Source: Halichondria panicea (lineage: Eukaryota > Porifera > Demospongiae > Suberitida > Halichondriidae). From it: a DNA stretch of 64,000 nt. The notes below the pieces were generated by a model. That model saw only the letters and a program-made list of their open reading frames with translations. It ran no database searches and was not told the origin of the DNA. The stretch's first letter is position 1. Every line of letters begins with the position of its first letter. The translations under genes were made by a program, and so were the position numbers. Positions 39,256-64,000 of the stretch are shown here, piece after piece. The stretch spans positions 3,254,978-3,318,977 of the forward strand of contig NC_087377.1 in NCBI RefSeq assembly GCF_963675165.1. Direction: 5' to 3'.

Positions 39256-39604
39256 TTACTTGAGTCTGCTCAGAAGAAATTGCAGTAAAAGGCTAGTAGG
39301 ACAGTCATGCTCACTGTATAAATTTAGCGCAACAGTGATTGCATCTGCGTCAACAGCGGTGCCATAGTATTCTTCAGGGCTGCCAAGGATTTCATTTACC
39401 TTCGTGCAAAGGTCCTGTAGGTTACTGTGAGAGGTTTTACCACGAGAAAGGGTAAATAAATTTTTTTCCACAATGGAGGTGTGGATATCTGCCTCCAGTA
39501 TTCCCAATATACTCTTTGTTGTCACAGTATGTTTTCTTTAAGTTGACGGCCTCTGCCATCAGAAGTAGAGAAGTGAAAGCCAAAACCGTTACAAAGATCT
39601 TCAT
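39256..39604 (-). pseudogene. Small secreted Cys-containing protein S2, frameshifted
   Basis: Starts MKIFVTVLAFTSLLLMAEA (ATG at 39604) and follows the family through YPHLHCGKKF. The frame is then lost in a run of seven A (- strand) near 39463-39469 and continues one base out as LFTLSRGKTSHSNLQ, DLCTKVNEILG and DCPT. One A fewer would restore the family pattern. It is a recent pseudogene or a homopolymer error in the assembly. A TATA box (ACTATATAAAAC) lies at about 39696-39707. Confidence 0.75.
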
Positions 39605-40760
39605 TATCGCTCGATCTGTCTCAGACAATAATAATTATTATTACTGAGCATATAATTATTATGTGTAGTGTCTGTTTCTGAATCAGAGTGTGTCTGTTTT
39701 ATATAGTCAGTAGCAGTCTACAGGATCCCATGGTTTCTCTTTATTAAATCAAGGGCTTATAAGCCCTTAAAACAAATAATCCAAATGTGAAGGAAATGAG
39801 CAAAAGAATATGATTATGCAATTGCTCACAAAAAGTATACATTAAATGCATGCTATACGGCTGATAGGGAACGATAATAGGACTTCCTGTATGCATGCAT
39901 GCCATGGCGGGATGGCCCTGAATGCAGTTTGACCACTCGCTATGCTAACTAACATCTTTACCAAACGTTGATCACCACTAGTCTAAGGGCTGGTTGGGGA
40001 ACCTAGGATTTCCTTGATTATGTATTCGCAGTTTGACCACTGTCTATATGCTAAAACAAACATCTAATTCTTCAAAACCAACAGGTTAATCAGTCACTTG
40101 GGGGATGACAGGAGACACCAGTTGTGAGGATTCCTGCATCGGCCCTGAATATGCACGTATTGGCATGCAGTTGATCACTTTATGGTACACCATGCAATTT
40201 AATTCACCTAAAATCACTGAAAAGGCAAAATAGTTATGCTAGACTATAGTCTAATTGATGATACTCAATTATATAGGCTAGTGCATGTGCAGAGTTGATA
40301 ATTATGTGGTGGTGTGCAGAAGGAGTTCTTCACAATTGCATGACTAATGCACATGTCCCAAGGCAACTGTTAAAGGAAGTAATTGCATGATCAAGTTGTG
40401 ATGACTAATTAATGTGTTATTCTATACTGTACCATAGATTATGTATTCTATATTAAGAGTATTCTGGTTAGTTCTCTTCTAGTTTGAGTTATCATTTTGT
40501 ATAAATACCTGTGTATGCATGTTTATGAATCAGAGTTCTTATTATTCAAGTCCATCTACGATATTACACAAGTGGTAAACCACATGCAACAGTCGTGAAA
40601 AAAGTTTTCAAAATGGTTACACGACACATACATGAGCTGCCGCATGCTACTGCTCTGAATAATTATGAACAATTGCATTAAGAAAGTTATCTGCACAATC
40701 ATGACCAATAATTATTTTCATGCAGGTAAACAATTTTCATTGCACATTGCAATCACATCG
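39605..40760. other. Intergenic S2-S3
   Basis: 39.9-40.2 kb holds degenerate copies of a repeat with GGCCCTGAATATG and AGTTTGACCACT, the same as in the 47.8-48.3 kb array. No gene is supported. Confidence 0.5.
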
Positions 40761-40769
40761 CTATAAATA

Positions 40770-40895
40770 ATACAAAATACCTCCAGCATTCCCAACATAC
40801 TCTTTGCTGTCTGTCACAGAATGTTTCTTTAAGCTGGCCTCTGCCATCAGAAGGAGAGAAGTGAAGGCCAAAACCGTTACACCGGAAGTATAAAC
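40770..40895 (-). pseudogene. Relic S3 of the secreted family
   Basis: Keeps part of the signal peptide (VLAFTSLLLMAEA) and KEYVGNAGG, but has no ATG of its own, has lost the first Cys motif and stops early. Sequence beyond it is the block duplicated at 46.0-46.8 kb. Confidence 0.7.
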
Positions 40896-41661
40896 CATGC
40901 GCATGATTTCCACATTTTCGAAGCAGTACATTATTAATTGAGGTTCGAGATCAATTCGCGAAAACTGTGAAAATTTAGCGTCTCGAAAATAACCAGCTAT
41001 TATAATTATAGATAGTGGCATGCAGTCTATAATTTATATATAAGATCCTGCAAAAAGATCTCTTTGCATCTAGTAACCGAGAGAAAGTGAGAATCGCAAT
41101 AATTATTACTTCATATATCTCATCATTAGGCCGAGCAAAGCGATTCTATTATACTTTCCCGCTGAAAAGTATATTGCGGAACGTATGTATGTATGCAAGA
41201 GCGTGTGACCGTATATAGTGGGTAATACATTTTTTGTGAGGTAAAAAATTACTCAAACACGGTAATTTTCACGAGTCAAAACTTCGTTTTACTTCATTGC
41301 TTGCACGTACGCCTATACATGTTGTGGAGGTCATGCAGCTTTCCTACGAAAGTAACGCTTTTCCCCATGCACGATAATTACCTGCTGTACGATAATTTAC
41401 ATGCATGCAGTGACATGTGTGAAATAATGGTCATAATTATGGCAAAGAAAAGTCAAATCCAATTCTCAAAAAAACAAACTACACATGCATGCACTGATCA
41501 TGAAATAAACAATAGCATAGTTTCGGCACACTATAATTATAGCTACACATGCAGTCTAATGCAGCTGTATATATTGAGTTCAAACACTATTATAGATACG
41601 TATAAAGAACGTGCATGTACGTATGTATAAGCTGAAAACATTGTGACAGTATACAAACCAG
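40868..41661. repeat. Segmental duplication, copy 1
   Basis: About 790 bp nearly identical to 46015-46823. The match runs from AAACCGTTACACCGGAA to GACAGTATACAAAC and includes one copy of the MITE that starts ACCGTATATAGTGGG. Confidence 0.85.
41208..41392. mobile_element. MITE family 1, copy 1
   Basis: Starts ACCGTATATAGTGGGTAAT and ends near ATTACCTGCTGTACGAT, with imperfect terminal inverted repeats. Further copies lie at 46351-46549 and 61372-61580. Confidence 0.65.
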
Positions 41662-41911
41662 CGTTACCATAGTAGTTCTGAATATTGCCCAGGATTTCGT
41701 CCACCTTGTTACAACGGCCTTGCAAATTATTGTGACTGCATTTGCTCCGAGAAAGTGTCAGAAAATTCTTCCCGCAATGGAGGTGTGGATACTTGTTTCC
41801 TAGGTTCCCAACATACTCTTGATTGCCACAATATTTTTTCTTGAAATTAATGGCCTCTGCCACCAGAAGGAGAGAAGTGAAGGCCAACAACGCTACGAAA
41901 ATCTGCTTCAT
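41543..41911 (-). CDS. Small secreted Cys-containing protein S4, C-terminus replaced
   Basis: Signal peptide MKQIFVALLAFTSLLLVAEA, then the family pattern YCGNQEYVGNLG, KYPHLHCGK, FLTLSRSKC and GRCNKVDEILG up to YYGNAG. From that point (about 41661) the sequence is the segmental duplication, so the usual tail with its last Cys is replaced by about 36 unrelated residues. It reads as 122 aa. The gene was probably truncated by insertion of the duplicated block; product stability is doubtful. TATA-like TTATATATAG lies at about 41981-41990, and the distal GATTCTGGAATC element at about 42063. Confidence 0.75.
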   Translation of the reverse strand: MKQIFVALLAFTSLLLVAEAINFKKKYCGNQEYVGNLGNKYPHLHCGKNFLTLSRSKCSHNNLQGRCNKVDEILGNIQNYYGNAGLYTVTMFSAYTYVHARSLYVSIIVFELNIYSCIRLHV

Positions 41912-42821
41912 GTTTGTTGCTCTGTCTCAGACAAGATCAGCTTGTGACTATATAGTGACTATAGTGAGCATGCAGTGTGTCTATATATAATTTACTTGAT
42001 ATATAGTGGCAGTCTTACTCTAGGATCCTACAAAAAGGTATCTTTGCATCTACGAAAATCGGATTCTGGAATCCAAACGTGAAGGAAGTGATCCAAGAGA
42101 TTCTCTACATATATATTGAAAAGTACATTGGGAAACGTATACTGTACGCACACAACAGTATAGTTATAATATACAGTGTATTAACTCAAATACGGTATCA
42201 TGGTCTGACTCTCAAGCAATTGAATGAATAAAACAATTCTTATTTATCAGTGGGAAATTGTCAAGCATGAGGTGCAAACAAATTTCGCGTTTATCGAGAG
42301 CTGACAGAAGACGTGAAACTTAAAACTTGGATAAACTCATGCATGCATGCACATGCACTGTGGCTAATAACTCAGTTGCAAGTGTTAGTGACGTCTTCAG
42401 TCCTAGATGTAGAATGGAATGTGCGTGGGAGTTTAATACAATGTACTCCTGTTATAACACTATAGCCTCGATCCCAGGCCGCTCTACCTCAAAGAGAGGG
42501 CCTGGTATCGACTGCTTGCGCATGCGCTAACCATTAGCCAGATATACTGGCTAACGCAGGATAACAACGTGTATGCTCAGTAAAACAACGACGTCACAAC
42601 AAACGGAAGTGGATTGAAGTAGATAGAAAGTTCGATGGAAGGTTTCTATATAGCCCATCTGAGAAAGAGCTGATAGCTACCCGTAGCCTGCTATGCTAAC
42701 AAGACTCACAGCCTGCAACAGTGTGGATGACAATCGTTTGAACGGAGTGAAAGCTGACACTAGCCTAATGGACAGGCTACGCCCATCTAACACTAACTTT
42801 GGAAAGTCTACTACATGTATA

Positions 42822-43225
42822 TACTACTACTACCAGGAGCCCATAAATAAGAGAAGGAGCGGTTAACTTCAACGTATACTCGGGGATCACGTCTCGTAAT
42901 TGCCGGTGAAACCGCACTTCCTTGTTTGGAAGCGACTAAGTGCTTGCAAACCGCTATTGTGTATAACACGTGTAGGGATGTGCGCATGCGCCAAAAGGCT
43001 GGAACTCAGACCACGAAAATAAAATCCGCGAAATCCCTTGTAGAGGTCCATCCGCGAAAATGTATACCCTCGAAATATACCCACTATACGGTAATGAAGC
43101 TATAATATATACCACTTAAGTGACTCTGCATATATGGAAATGCGGTCATAACCACTTACGAAACGTGATCCCCGTAGTCAGCTGCTCCTTCTCTTATTTA
43201 TGGGCTCCTGCTACTACTCATGTAG
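42822..43225. repeat. Inverted repeat, outer pair
   Basis: ACTACCAGGAGCCCATAAAT (left, 42828 on) is answered by ATTTATGGGCTCCTG (right, 43196 on). The arms are about 65 bp and end at GGGGATCACGT/ACGTGATCCCC. Confidence 0.75.
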
Positions 43226-43400
43226 AAAGAAAATAGACATAGCTGTACAACAAAACTACAGCTCTGTCTCTAGCTAGCTATAGCTACCGTATATAGTGGG
43301 TATATTTCGAGGGTATACATTTTCGCGGATGGACCTCTACAAGGGATTTCGCGGATTTTATTTTCGTGGTCTGAGTTCCAGCCTTTTGGCGCATGCGCAC
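42981..43400. repeat. Inverted repeat, inner pair overlapping the outer one
   Basis: Arms of about 110 bp: 42981-43092 (GCGCATGCGCCAAAAGGCTG to ACTATACGGT) and 43286-43400 (ACCGTATATAGTGGG to CAGCCTTTTGGCGCATGCGC). The ends resemble MITE family 1. Confidence 0.75.
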
Positions 43401-43931
43401 ATCAACATGCAGCTGTACCTCCACACTGTTAGCCTCGAATCCATAATACTGAACATGCCTACTATTATAAATTTTCGTGGGTATAAATTTTCGCGGTACA
43501 GGCTCAATCCGCGAAAATTTATACCCTCGAAATATACCCGCTATACGGTATTAAATAGCTCTGTGTATAACCTTCAATACTTTGTCAGAATAGTTTCGTG
43601 ATAAATTCAGTATTATAGGACATTATTTTTACGGGAACAAATATCCAATAATTTTGCGCATGCGCTAGCAGTCAGTAGCAGGCCTTCTCTTCAGGGGAGG
43701 CCAGTGAAGGAGGCTATTATAAGACATGCATGTACATGCATATACTATAATGAATGGTCTGAATATGAAACATTTTCACCAGAAGAAAATTGTTACTTTA
43801 CATTTCAGCACACTATACAATCTATTGCTATTGAGTTCAACCATCCATACATTATATACATGCATGCACATGCACGTATATATATATACGGCTATAATTA
43901 AATTATATACTGACAATAGAGTTGAAGTTGC

Positions 43932-44276
43932 TCAGTTCTGAAGGACTTGAAGCAGCACATTCACTGCAGTGAGACAGCCAGCTTTCTTATACTTCTTTAA
44001 CACGGCAGTGATTTCACAGGGTTTACGAGCCTTCCCATAAAATCTGTCAGGACTTCCCAGAATTTCGTTCACCTTGTTACAACGACCATGTAAATTATCG
44101 TGCTGGCAATTGCTCCGAGAAAGCGTCAGAAATTTCCTCCCGCAATGGAGGTGTGGATACTTGTTCTTTCGATTCCCAACAAACTCTCGATTGCCACAAT
44201 AGTCCCTCTTGTAGTTGACAGCCTCTGCCACCAGAAGAAAAGAAGTGAGCGCCAAAATTGCTACAAAAATCTTCAT
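43932..44276 (-). CDS. Small secreted Cys-containing protein S5
   Basis: 114 aa, intact. Signal peptide MKIFVAILALTSFLLVAEA, then YCGNREFVGN, KYPHLHCGRKFLTLSRSNC, LHGRCNKVNEILG, FYGKARKPC, and a C-terminus ending LLQVLQN. The mature part is strongly basic and has six cysteines by my reading: the five seen in S7 plus the KPC one. Single exon. Upstream carry-over of the family promoter is weak here, though GGATTCTGGAATCTAA lies at about 44402. Confidence 0.88.
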   Translation of the reverse strand: MKIFVAILALTSFLLVAEAVNYKRDYCGNREFVGNRKNKYPHLHCGRKFLTLSRSNCQHDNLHGRCNKVNEILGSPDRFYGKARKPCEITAVLKKYKKAGCLTAVNVLLQVLQN

Positions 44277-45044
44277 GTTGTTGCTCTGTCTCAGACAATA
44301 TCAGTGACTATAGTGAGCATGCATGCAGTGTGTCTATTTACACTGTCCTATATAATCATAAAAGATCCTGTAACATGCAGTGGTCATTGTGTCTAATTAA
44401 ATGGATTCTGGAATCTAACAGTTAAGGAAGAGACAAACAAACATTTTTACACGCACCATCAGATACACACTGCTGCATGAATATAATTATACCGCCCATG
44501 CAAGCACATGCAGTCATTATACAAGAGTACAAAATAATTATGATTGCATATTGATGAAACGCTTTTAAACTAGCGGCTGTAATGCATATATTAATTTAGA
44601 TGCATGATGCTGTACATGTATGTGTTATTACGGACACATTGCCTGCAATACTTATCATTATCACAAACTACGTATAAAATTCTATACTAGCTTACATGAT
44701 GGTAACAGTGCAGCTGCGTGTATAAAATGATTGTCGGAGAAACACATACCAATCACTACATGCATGTATACTGTATACTGTATACATACATTTGCGAGTG
44801 AAAAACCATAGCAAATGTGCCAAATCAGCACTACACTTTGGAAATATAACTTTTGCGATCAGGATCAGCTATATACTGAAGGATCACGTACGATACATAT
44901 GTACTGCATGTACGTCATACAATTAAGTATACCGGTACATAATTACGTAGGTAATTGCTATCATAATTATGTTCGCTGCAATGGCATAATTATAACTATT
45001 CGTAAAATTCGCAAATGTTTAAGTCATACAATATAATAGTACAC
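44277..45044. other. Intergenic between S5 and HERC exon copies
   Basis: Holds the S5 upstream region and, at about 44790-44870, a partial relic of MITE family 2 (TTTGCGAGTGAAAAACC). No gene is supported. Confidence 0.5.
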
Positions 45045-45740
45045 CTTATCAATCCATGCGAAGAAGTCCACGATGAGGTCAATGAGTTTAAATATGAGAT
45101 TTTCCTGGAACACAGTGTGTTTGAGTGGGTGGGCGAACGTGACATTCCACTGCATGTACAAATAATTATGAGAATAGCCAAAAGAGAAAACTACAGAACA
45201 ATTGTACAATGTCTATTGTGCATGCATGGTGTCCCTAGGGTGAATAATTTTACACACAATCAGGGTTTCATCTAGTATAGGGTGAACCTTCCCCCCGAAA
45301 ATGTTGTAGAATAATGACATCATCACATTAGTACTACATGTACATGACATCATCACATTGATTACTACATGTAAGGTAGAGATCTACTGTGATGCGTTAG
45401 GCTAAGCATGTAATCAACAAAAATGGGTGTAGCCAAACATCCATGCAGGTTCCCCAAAGTCTCTCCATAACAAGCAGCACGCTAGCTAGGCTACATCTTT
45501 ATTATAGCCACTGTTGGTCTGCCCAAAAGGGCCACAGACAGAGTCAGCTAGGTTTGAAATTCACAGTGTAACTACGAAAGTATGTACATTGGCTGAGATT
45601 TTATAAACGAAGATATGTTCGATAAATGCTAATTAACACAGACCATGCATGTACATGTACGTATGGCTATAATTATGTGCGTACCTCATGAAATATCTGT
45701 AGGAAGTCCAGTAGTGTTACAATCAGGCTGGTTTCACACT
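45045..45740 (-). pseudogene. Fragment of the HERC gene: two duplicated exons
   Basis: 45045-45149 is a copy of HERC exon 57114-57221 (AHPLKHTVFQEN, DLIVDFFAWI), one codon shorter. 45685-45740 is a copy of exon 58061-58114 (LLDFLQIFHE), but its length changed from 54 to 56 nt, breaking the frame. Splice sites are partly kept. Between them, at about 45495-45535, lies one diverged copy of the unit that forms the 72-bp minisatellite in the real gene. This is a dead piece of HERC lying outside the gene. Confidence 0.8.
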
Positions 45741-46824
45741 CTGTATGCATAGGGTGAATAATTTCACACACAATCAGAGTTTCATCTAGTGGGGGGGGCA
45801 GGGGTGAACCTCCCCCCAAAATATTGTAGAATAATGACATCATCACATTAGTACTATATGTCATCATCACTGTGATTATAAGGAAGATCTACTGTGATAT
45901 GTTATAGGCTAAGGATGTAAGTGGGTGTAGCCAACCGTTTAGCGCTTAATGCGTGCCCAAATCTCCCCCCCCCCAATTTTTGATTCTAGATGAAACCCTG
46001 ACAATTAAAGTACACAAAACCGTTACACCGGAAATATAAACCATGCATGCATGCATGATTTCCACATTTTCGAAGCAGTATACATTATTAATTGAGGTTC
46101 GAGATCAATTCGCGAAACTGTGAAAAAGTGTTGTGTCTCGAAAATAACCAGCTATTATAATTATAGATAGTGGCAGTCTATAATTTATAGAATCCTGCAA
46201 AAAGATCTCTTTGCATCTAGTAACCGAGAGAAAGGGCAATAATTATTACTTCATACCTCATCCATTAGGCCAAGCAAATTAAGCGATTCTATTATACTTT
46301 CCCGCTGAAAAGTACATTGCGGAATTAACGTATGTATGCAAGAGAGTGTGACCGTATATAGTGGGTAATACATTTTTTGTGAGGTAAAAAAAAATTCGTT
46401 TAACTCGAACACGGTAATTTTCACGAGTCAAAACTTCGTTTTACTTCATTACTTGCACGTACGCCTATACATGCATGTTGTGGAGGTCATGCAGCTTGCC
46501 TACGAAACTAACGCTTTTTCCCATGCACGATAATTACCCGCTATACGATCATTTACATGCATGCATGCAGTGACATGTATATTTATTCAAATAATGGTAT
46601 TAATTATCGCAAAGAAAAGTCAAATCCAATTCTCAAAAAAAAAAAACTACACATGCATGCACTGATCATGAAATAAACAATAGCATAATTTCGGCACACT
46701 ATAATTATAGCTACACATGCAGTCTAATGCAGCTGTACATATTGAGTTTAAACACTATTATAGATATTAAGAACGTGCATGTACGTATGTATAAGCTGAA
46801 AACATTGTGACAGTATACAAACAC
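45741..46824. other. Intergenic with segmental duplication copy 2
   Basis: 46015-46823 repeats 40868-41661. Two copies of a short repeat (AATGACATCATCACATTAGT) lie at about 45313 and 45833. No gene is supported. Confidence 0.6.
46351..46549. mobile_element. MITE family 1, copy 2
   Basis: Starts ACCGTATATAGTGGGTAAT and ends TTACCCGCTATACGAT. It is carried inside segmental duplication copy 2. Confidence 0.65.
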
Positions 46825-47180
46825 TCAGTTCTGAAGGAGTAGAAACAGCAGTTTCGCCAATTTGGAAGTAGTGGGACAGCCATCAGAGTGGTATTTCTTT
46901 AATATAGCAGTGATAGCAGCGGCGTTCTTAGCCGTCCCATAGAAAAACGGAATATCGCCCAGGACTTCGTTCACCTTGTTACAATTCCCGTCCAATCCAT
47001 TGTGTTTCCCACCAGTTCGAGTGAGGGTCAGATGATCCTTTCCACAATGGAGGTGTGGAGTTCTATACCTGCTGCATTCCCGACGAACTCTTGGTTGCCA
47101 CAGTAATCCTTCTTGAAGTTGACAGCCTCTGCCATCAGAATGAGAGAAGTGAAAACCAAAATTGCTACAAAAATCTTCAT
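46825..47180 (-). pseudogene. Small secreted Cys-containing protein S6, frameshifted
   Basis: Starts MKIFVAILVFTSLILMAEA (ATG at 47180), then YCGNQEFVGNAAGI. The frame slips near 47060-47066 and resumes as PHLHCGKDHLTLTRTGG, GNCNKVNEVLG and GCPTTSKL, with a C-terminus ending LLLQN and a stop at 46825. Everything except the slip is preserved. It is a young pseudogene or an assembly indel. TATA box (ACTATAAAAG) at about 47251-47260; a diverged distal element at about 47289. Confidence 0.75.
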
Positions 47181-47814
47181 ACTGCCGCTCTGTCTCAGAT
47201 AATATCAGACAAAATCAGTAACATGTGTGCATGTCCATGCAGTGTGTCTACTTTTATAGTGTGGCAGCCATGCAGCTGGAAACCTGTAAAAGGCTAGGAC
47301 TCTGGAAATCCATTTGTGAAGGAAGTGAAATTTCCCACAAAAATCAATCTTCATGCAGTCTAGTCATGGTCAAGAGGAACAAAACGTTATGTGTTGTGGT
47401 GTCAGTGCTCAATGATCGTCTTGTGGAGAGTGTTGTTACCAGCTTAGTTGAGTGTGGGAGTCAACACTCCAGGCCAGCACCATGCATTCCAGAGAGTATA
47501 TATACACAGATTTGCATGCGAGTATACTAGACTATTATTATGTATTACTATAGCTTATAGACTGTATTATTATTGAACATTAATGACCTTCTAATTACAT
47601 GCGCTGGTCTATAGGACACTAGGTTATTGCATTTAGAATCTAAAAGTGATGGAAGAAGAAGTTTATACAAGACTATTATGTACCGTACACTCAGATTATA
47701 GTGTTCAGTATGGTCCTATACGAGCTAAGAGTACAGTACATTATTGAAGAATTACAAGATGCTCAGTATATATAAGAGCGTGCGTTGACATAACAGACAA
47801 ATGCATGATGATAT

Positions 47815-48310
47815 TAACGGGCCCTGAATATTATGTATTAGCAATTTGACCATGCACTCTCTCTAACCACTATATAGCTGATAAGGACATGCACTACAGG
47901 ATATGCTGGGCCCTGATATGTATATACTGGCATTTTGTATAAAATTAACCTTTAAAACCAAACACATGCAGGTTAACCACTGGGGTCAGGAGACACTGGG
48001 CCCTGAATATGTACTGGCAGTTTGACCACTCTCAATAATAAATTAACCAACACATGCACATGTTACCACTTTATAAGGGCTGGGGTCAGGAGACACTGCA
48101 TGCACGCAGAGCCCTGAATATGTACTGCAGTTTGACCAATCTAGCAACCAACATCATCTCCAAAAACAACACAAGTCAACCACTAGGGGTGTTATGGGAC
48201 ACTAGGATATCCTGGGCCCTGAATATGTATTTGAAGTTTGACCACTCTAACCATCACAGGCTATACCTGCACTTTATAAGGGACACTTGGAAGTTTGACC
48301 ACTCGATCTC
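47815..48310. repeat. Degenerate tandem repeat, about 100 bp unit
   Basis: About five loose copies of GGGCCCTGAATATGTA, AGTTTGACCACTCT, AACCAACACATGCA and GGGGTCAGGAGACACT. Related copies occur at 39.9-40.2 kb and about 49255. Confidence 0.7.
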
Positions 48311-48326
48311 TATACTAAAATCAACT

Positions 48327-49174
48327 AGTGTTCAAGCTGGCGCTGTGCTAATGCCTCTCGCCATGTTTTTGCTTTCGCTCAAAAGTATTAGAGTGTTATC
48401 TATAATGAATTTTATATTAAAGTTAGCTTATCTATATAAAGTCACTGAGAAGAAAAGACTTATTTACATGCATCTATTGTAAGTTATTATTTTTTGTATT
48501 ATGTGGCTTACCAGGACATCAAGAAAGAAGAAAATTGATTCTTCCAGGATCTGTAGTTCAGTGTATATAATATCTAAGAAGAAAAGACCTGTGTACATGC
48601 ATATTGTTATCTATATTGTTATATGGTAGTGTTTTGTGGCTTACCAGGCCCTCAAGACAAAGATGATTCTGCCAGGAGGATCTGGATCTGGATCTTGGAT
48701 ATTATTTTCTCACACATGGGGAATGAGCGCGCATGCGCATTACATCCACAGGAATAATTAAAGGGTGTGTCCAAAGAGATCAATTTTACAAATGGCTACT
48801 GTACTGCTAGCTAGCTGTTTTAACAGATATTTTCTGAGTATTGTAGCTAACAAAAAGCTAGCGCTTTAGTGCAAGGCTAACTCATATGTTGAATAGAAAG
48901 TTTGTGCGGACAGATGATGCTATGAAAGATTCTGAAGAGACTGCAACAGCCTTCAATGTGAGTCAAACTAGCCATAACTCGAGAAAGAAGCTTTAGTTTG
49001 CTAATCCACGAATCAAAATCCAAGAGAACGTGGCTAGAAGCCTATAGAAGCTGTTAGTTTTCGTCGCATTGTAACCGTTGAGCAGTTATAGCTGGAATAC
49101 ACACACACACACACAGACAGACACACACACAGTCAGCTTTACCGTATCCCTCGTGCGGCTACGCCTCGAGGCAT
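48327..49174. mobile_element. Foldback element, copy lacking its left arm
   Basis: Closely matches 10972-11854 (CTAATGCCTCTCGCCATG, then GCGGCTACGCCTCGAGGCAT at the right end). The left terminal repeat is missing and the left border merges with the degenerate tandem array. Confidence 0.8.
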
Positions 49175-49742
49175 AATTAACATCTTATATAGATCAATCA
49201 ACAAACACATGCATGCATGCATGCAGGGGTACTATAATTTTGGGGATTCCTATATAATTATATAGGCCCTGCATACGTATTGGCCGTTTGATCGTACTCT
49301 TTATAATGAATAATTATTATTATGCTACAATTCCTTTTCACCTCAAATGTTAAAAGCAAAAAACAGAAATGTCACTCATGCAACTGTACATTGTGGACGT
49401 GCACTGTGTGTGCACTATATATACAGCTGTATAGGCAGGTTAATTATTGGCTGGTTTGCATTTTCAAGTGAGGTTAAAAGGGATGTAACACTGTACACTG
49501 TATGTGTAAAAGGTATATTAATTAAAAAAGGCAATTAGGGCCATAGTTACTTGCTCTGAGGCACTTTTCCCATGTACTTCCCATGTACATGTAGACCTTA
49601 TCAACTATTGTCTAAACCCTGGGCATGGATAAATAATTAATTGTTGGATAAAAATAGTATGGTTGTTTGGTCACACAACTCAAATAAAAACACAACAACA
49701 CAAAAAGAGATTATTATAAGCTATACAGACAACACAACGAGT

Positions 49743-63901
<14,159 letters not shown>

Positions 63902-64000
63902 CTGGGAGACACACATACCAGTACATCAGTATTACATGTAGTATGAGCTACACTGCATGTACATATAGCTTACAGTTAAATACACGAGAGCCTGACTTAA

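Larger units (their letters stand above)
41912..43931. other. Intergenic S4-S5 with inverted repeats
   Basis: The S4 promoter region is followed by several inverted-repeat elements (listed). AGCCTCGATCCCAGGCCG at 42468 is a short dispersed motif also seen near 60273 and, diverged, near 34396. Confidence 0.5.
47181..49742. other. Intergenic S6-HERC
   Basis: Contains the S6 promoter, a degenerate tandem array (47815-48310) and a truncated foldback element (48327-49174). No gene is supported. Confidence 0.55.

Overview
The window looks like nuclear DNA of a sponge, most likely a demosponge. It is AT-rich, has many short GT-AG introns (often 50-150 bp), abundant small inverted-repeat transposons and CA/GT microsatellites. 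Its gene content is animal: a HERC-type ubiquitin ligase, plus kinase and membrane-protein families I associate with sponge genomes. The phylum call is inference; no species can be named from the sequence alone.

Left third (1-30.6 kb, + strand): a tandem array of five paralogous protein kinase genes (A-E here). Each intact copy has a short start exon, several small linker exons, Pro/Lys-rich exons, a run of phase-0 coiled-coil exons, and one large exon with the whole kinase domain. A is cut by the window edge. A resembles D and B resembles E down to their 3' ends, so an A-B pair was probably duplicated as D-E around the divergent gene C. C carries an exon block the others lack. Between B and C lie a 1.6-kb minisatellite, a hAT-like element nested in inverted minisatellite copies, and a 1.08-kb foldback element.

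Middle (32-34.2 kb, - strand): a damaged multi-pass membrane protein gene. One of its introns is almost exactly a 469-bp inverted-repeat transposon plus an 8-bp target duplication. The duplication supplies GT and the terminal repeat supplies AG, as expected of an introner (transposon-born intron).

36-56.4 kb (- strand): a family of at least eight small secreted Cys-containing proteins (about 115-136 aa, single exon). Five reading frames are open (one with a replaced C-terminus), two have one-base frameshifts and one is a relic. They share a signal peptide, four core cysteines, a TATA box followed by an ACACACTG-like motif, and a distal GATTCTGGAATC element.

Right (49.7-64 kb, - strand): the 3' part of a HERC3/HERC4-like E3 ligase gene. 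Twenty-four exons could be chained with consistent splice phases from RCC1 repeats to the HECT catalytic Cys and stop. Two secreted-protein genes lie inside one of its introns, and a broken copy of two HERC exons lies near the secreted-protein genes at 45 kb. The secreted family was therefore probably spread together with pieces of the HERC locus.

Exon boundaries were chained by hand from splice consensus, frame and paralogue comparison. They are models, not transcript evidence.
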